A DNA stretch of 64,000 nt from the NCBI RefSeq assembly GCF_008831285.2, contig NC_045142.1, positions 19,593,354 through 19,657,353 of the forward strand. The letters run 5' to 3'. Shown one piece after another: positions 61,593-64,000 of this stretch. Below the pieces are notes generated by a model, which did no database searches, was not told the DNA's origin, and saw only the letters and a list, made by a program, of their open reading frames with translations. The stretch comes from Nymphaea colorata. Lineage: Eukaryota > Streptophyta > Magnoliopsida > Nymphaeales > Nymphaeaceae. The translations under genes were made by a program, and so were the position numbers. Within the stretch, counting starts at the first letter, position 1; every line of letters begins with the position of its first letter.

Positions 61593-63097
61593 CATACGAG
61601 GAATTTGGCATATTTATTACTCTGTTTATCAGTTTATGATCATGAATTTGTGATTCACGAATATATTGTTTGGTATTTTACTTGCTTAAACATTTAAAAA
61701 TTAGAATTATATTGTTGATTTCATCGATTATATTGATAATTGGTTAAGATCAATACACCTGATTGGTTTCAATAGATGCCAGTTTTAAGGACAGGGAAAA
61801 GCTCATAACAAAGTCTAAGTTTGTATATAATGAAATCACTTCCCACTTATACTGTCAAGCGTCAATGTTGCATTTAGTTGAACATCATTGGCCAAACAAG
61901 ATGATTTTGCTTTTCTTGATCTATGTCTCGTGCTGTTGCTTTGATCTTAATGTAAAATTCTTTGAAAAGATGGAGCAGAATAAGCATACCAGATATCCAC
62001 CAAATTTTCTTATGTGCTGATTTTGTGGCCTAAATTTGGCCCTCTGCCCAAATTATCCATTTGTTTTTCGAACGGAAATTTTAAATATTTATAAATAAGA
62101 AAAAGCAATATTTTGACATGGATGAAAGCCTATGTCAGTGTGATTGGATCAGTGTAGCAACAGATTCACATAAGGTAAGGAACAAATCGAAAGAGATGCA
62201 GCCCTTCATAATTTCAGCAGACATGGACTGACAAAGGGGCATTTATCAGGTCGTGTAATGAAAAGTTGAGAAAAACACTCAAGGAAAACAAAATTAAAAT
62301 TTTAAAAGTGAAAAAAATATATTCACCTGAAACCCTCAGCCTCTCTCAACCCCCTCAACCAAATGGCACCCTTGAGCTCAATGTATTTCCATCTCTCTAT
62401 TCCTCTCCAAGCAGCCAGACCTCTCTTGTGTGGGCCGATGGGCCACCACCAGTAATCTTTTTCTCTCTCTCCCTGCTGGAGCTCTATTCTTACTCCATCA
62501 ATAACCTGATCGGTTCTCTCTTTTGCTGAAATTTATCACTTCCACTCACTTTAGCCGTTTCTCTCTCGCTTTTGAAATAGGAACCAACTGGGTCTACCTG
62601 TCTCCTTCTCTTTAGGTTTATCTATCAAGAAAATTATATTGGAAGAATGTGCCTTATTATAATTTTTTTTAGACATTTTTGGAATGTATGACTTTTTATT
62701 ATTGTAATCATGGTCCATAGAGGCCAACAAGCCATACCATTTAGGATAAAAATAATCCAATTTTACAGCATTGACCTACTTTAAATTTTAATCAACCAAA
62801 TAAACTTTGGCTGATAATTGACTGACCTCGCATTCTATTAGAATATTCAATTTCAGCTTCCCTCTTATAGACAAAAAATAGAAGCTGGGGTTTTTACATA
62901 TATTCTCATGTAATATGCCTATGACCTAAATTGATGGTTAAACAACAAAGAAATTAGAGGATAGCAAAATAGTCTCCACAAATCTTTGGGAGAGGCAAAA
63001 AGAAAACAGGTATGCCTACAATTTCGGTACTCCACATTGTCTGTTCATGATTCTATCAAAGTTTAAACAGAATAGAAATAGGAAAGAAAACTCACCG
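61593..63097. other. Intergenic region right of the nested block
   Basis: No gene is supported. The right-hand part probably contains the 3' UTR of the minus-strand SufC-like gene; no clear poly(A) signal could be fixed. Confidence 0.6.
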
Positions 63098-63184
63098 CTA
63101 AGAAGCAGAAATGCCTTTGTAACCTTCCTGTTCCAGCTGCTTTGCTAGTGAAATGTCACCTGTTCTCACTATCCTCCCATCCTC
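63098..63184 (-). CDS. Last coding exon of a SufC/ABCI6-like Fe-S assembly ATPase (partial)
   Basis: On the minus strand TTTGTCAG is followed by an 87-base exon ending in TAG. It encodes EDGRIVRTGDISLAKQLEQE followed by GYKGISAS. This matches the C-terminus of SufC, the ABC ATPase of the SUF iron-sulfur assembly system, where bacterial and plastid forms end in GRIV-x-x-GD-x-x-L-x-x-x-LE-x-x-GY. In plants the homologue is the plastid protein ABCI6/NAP7. No earlier exon was found up to the window edge, so the preceding intron exceeds 800 bp or earlier exons lie outside. The call rests on 28 codons and an acceptor site. Confidence 0.7.
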   Translation of the reverse strand, partial: EDGRIVRTGDISLAKQLEQEGYKGISAS

Positions 63185-64000
63185 CTGACAAATGAGTTTA
63201 GGAATTAGCCAAACCAAAATGATAACAAAAAGAAAAAACAAAAAGACAGAGAGAGAAAATTGCAAACTAACTGCCAAAATTTTGATGTAATTACAAAGAA
63301 TCGTCTAACCTTTGAAAATTTAAAATAACGACTCAAATACATAAAATAATTCATAAATGAAAATGTTACAATGTACTTAAAGGATTATTTTACCCTTTGA
63401 AAAGAGATCTTCTTATAAAAAAACGAAAAAAAAAAAAAATGAAAAGCCACATTTTTAAAGTCGATCCATTTTCAGTTTTTCACCTTCACCTCCCCCCACC
63501 CCCTCTCTCTCTTGCTTCTTCATATAAGGCCTAAAACAAAGGCAAAGGAGAGACTGGGGCCCATGAGAAATTCTTTACTTAAACATTCTTTTCTTATTAG
63601 AGGTAAAAGACCAAATGCATTTTAATGTTTTCCATTCATGAAGTTTGTGTATGCATTATTTTATGAAATTAGGTGGTAAATTGTACTTTTGCAAACATTA
63701 GGTGGCTCATTGTAAATGCACCAGAAGTTGAGTGTAAACTTCTTTAAAAAGAGGGATTTAATTTTAAAAATATTCCAAATGTGATAACCAGAAAAAAAAA
63801 AGGATAGAAGCATGCCACCACATAATATAAGAGCATATGCTTGAAAGGACTAGTCCCTGTTGCAGTTGAGCCAAACTATCAAACCTGAGTACAAGATCAT
63901 ACCTAGAACAACTAGGAAACTCCAAAAATAGTTCCATAAACAGATATCTGGAAAGATTTGGATGCAGTTAAAAGCTCGGCCGTGAAATCTTCAAGTCAGG
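63185..64000. other. Probable intron of the SufC-like gene
   Basis: AT-rich sequence with no coding match on the minus strand. If the exon at 63098-63184 is right, this is intron sequence running to the window edge. Confidence 0.5.

Overview
The window is nuclear DNA from a flowering plant. This is shown by spliced genes of plant families (NPH3/RPT2-like BTB protein, proteasome RPT3, a BPP-type basic proline-rich protein, the 3' end of a plastid SufC-type gene), a plant-type initiator tRNA-Met, nested Copia retrotransposons, hAT transposons and many long CT/AT microsatellites. The sequence alone does not identify the species; long introns filled with repeats suggest a moderately repeat-rich genome.

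Layout, left to right. 1-2535: intergenic, with GC-ended repeat debris and CT/AT microsatellites. 2536-8916 (+): five-exon NPH3/RPT2-like BTB gene ending in an R-x-S-I-S type tail. 8917-12523: intergenic, microsatellites, palindrome-rich debris and a GC-rich repeat. 12524-30530 (+): complete six-exon gene for 26S proteasome ATPase RPT3, about 18 kb long because of a 4.4 kb first intron and a 9.6 kb fourth intron. The fourth intron holds a 3.47 kb hAT transposon (19116-22586) with a perfect 8-bp target duplication, and a decayed fragment of a relative near 23.6-24.1 kb. The intron after exon 3 uses a GC donor. 30531-39081: intergenic, with a tandem pair of small hAT-like elements sharing one target-site sequence (35670-36111) and an initiator tRNA-Met gene on the minus strand (37456-37527). 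39082-46973 (+): five-exon gene for a BPP/At3g08670-like basic Ser/Pro-rich protein, including a 29-nt microexon. 46974-48980: intergenic.

48981-61592 is a nested transposon block. An outer minus-strand Copia element (LTRs 48981-49331 and 61202-61592, TSD CATAC) is interrupted in its RNase H region by a second minus-strand Copia element (LTRs 49659-50078 and 55806-56224, TSD GCCAT), and in its gag region by an 861-bp hAT-type element (59460-60320, TSD TCCATAAC). The 5' leader of the inner Copia may hold a further solo-LTR-like insertion (54671-55216). Both Copia elements have a primer-binding site matching the 3' end of initiator tRNA-Met, a gene for which lies in this same window. All transposon coding regions seen carry stops or frameshifts.

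61593-64000: intergenic, then on the minus strand the last coding exon (63098-63184) of a SufC/ABCI6-like Fe-S assembly ATPase gene whose remainder lies beyond the right edge.

The host genes are not an operon. The NPH3-like protein (candidate CUL3 adaptor) and RPT3 (proteasome base) both belong to ubiquitin-proteasome biology, but their adjacency is probably coincidental. I found no clearly new system. The strongest observations are the dated nesting order with intact target duplications, the hAT insertion in the RPT3 intron, and the tRNA primer gene together with matching retroelements.
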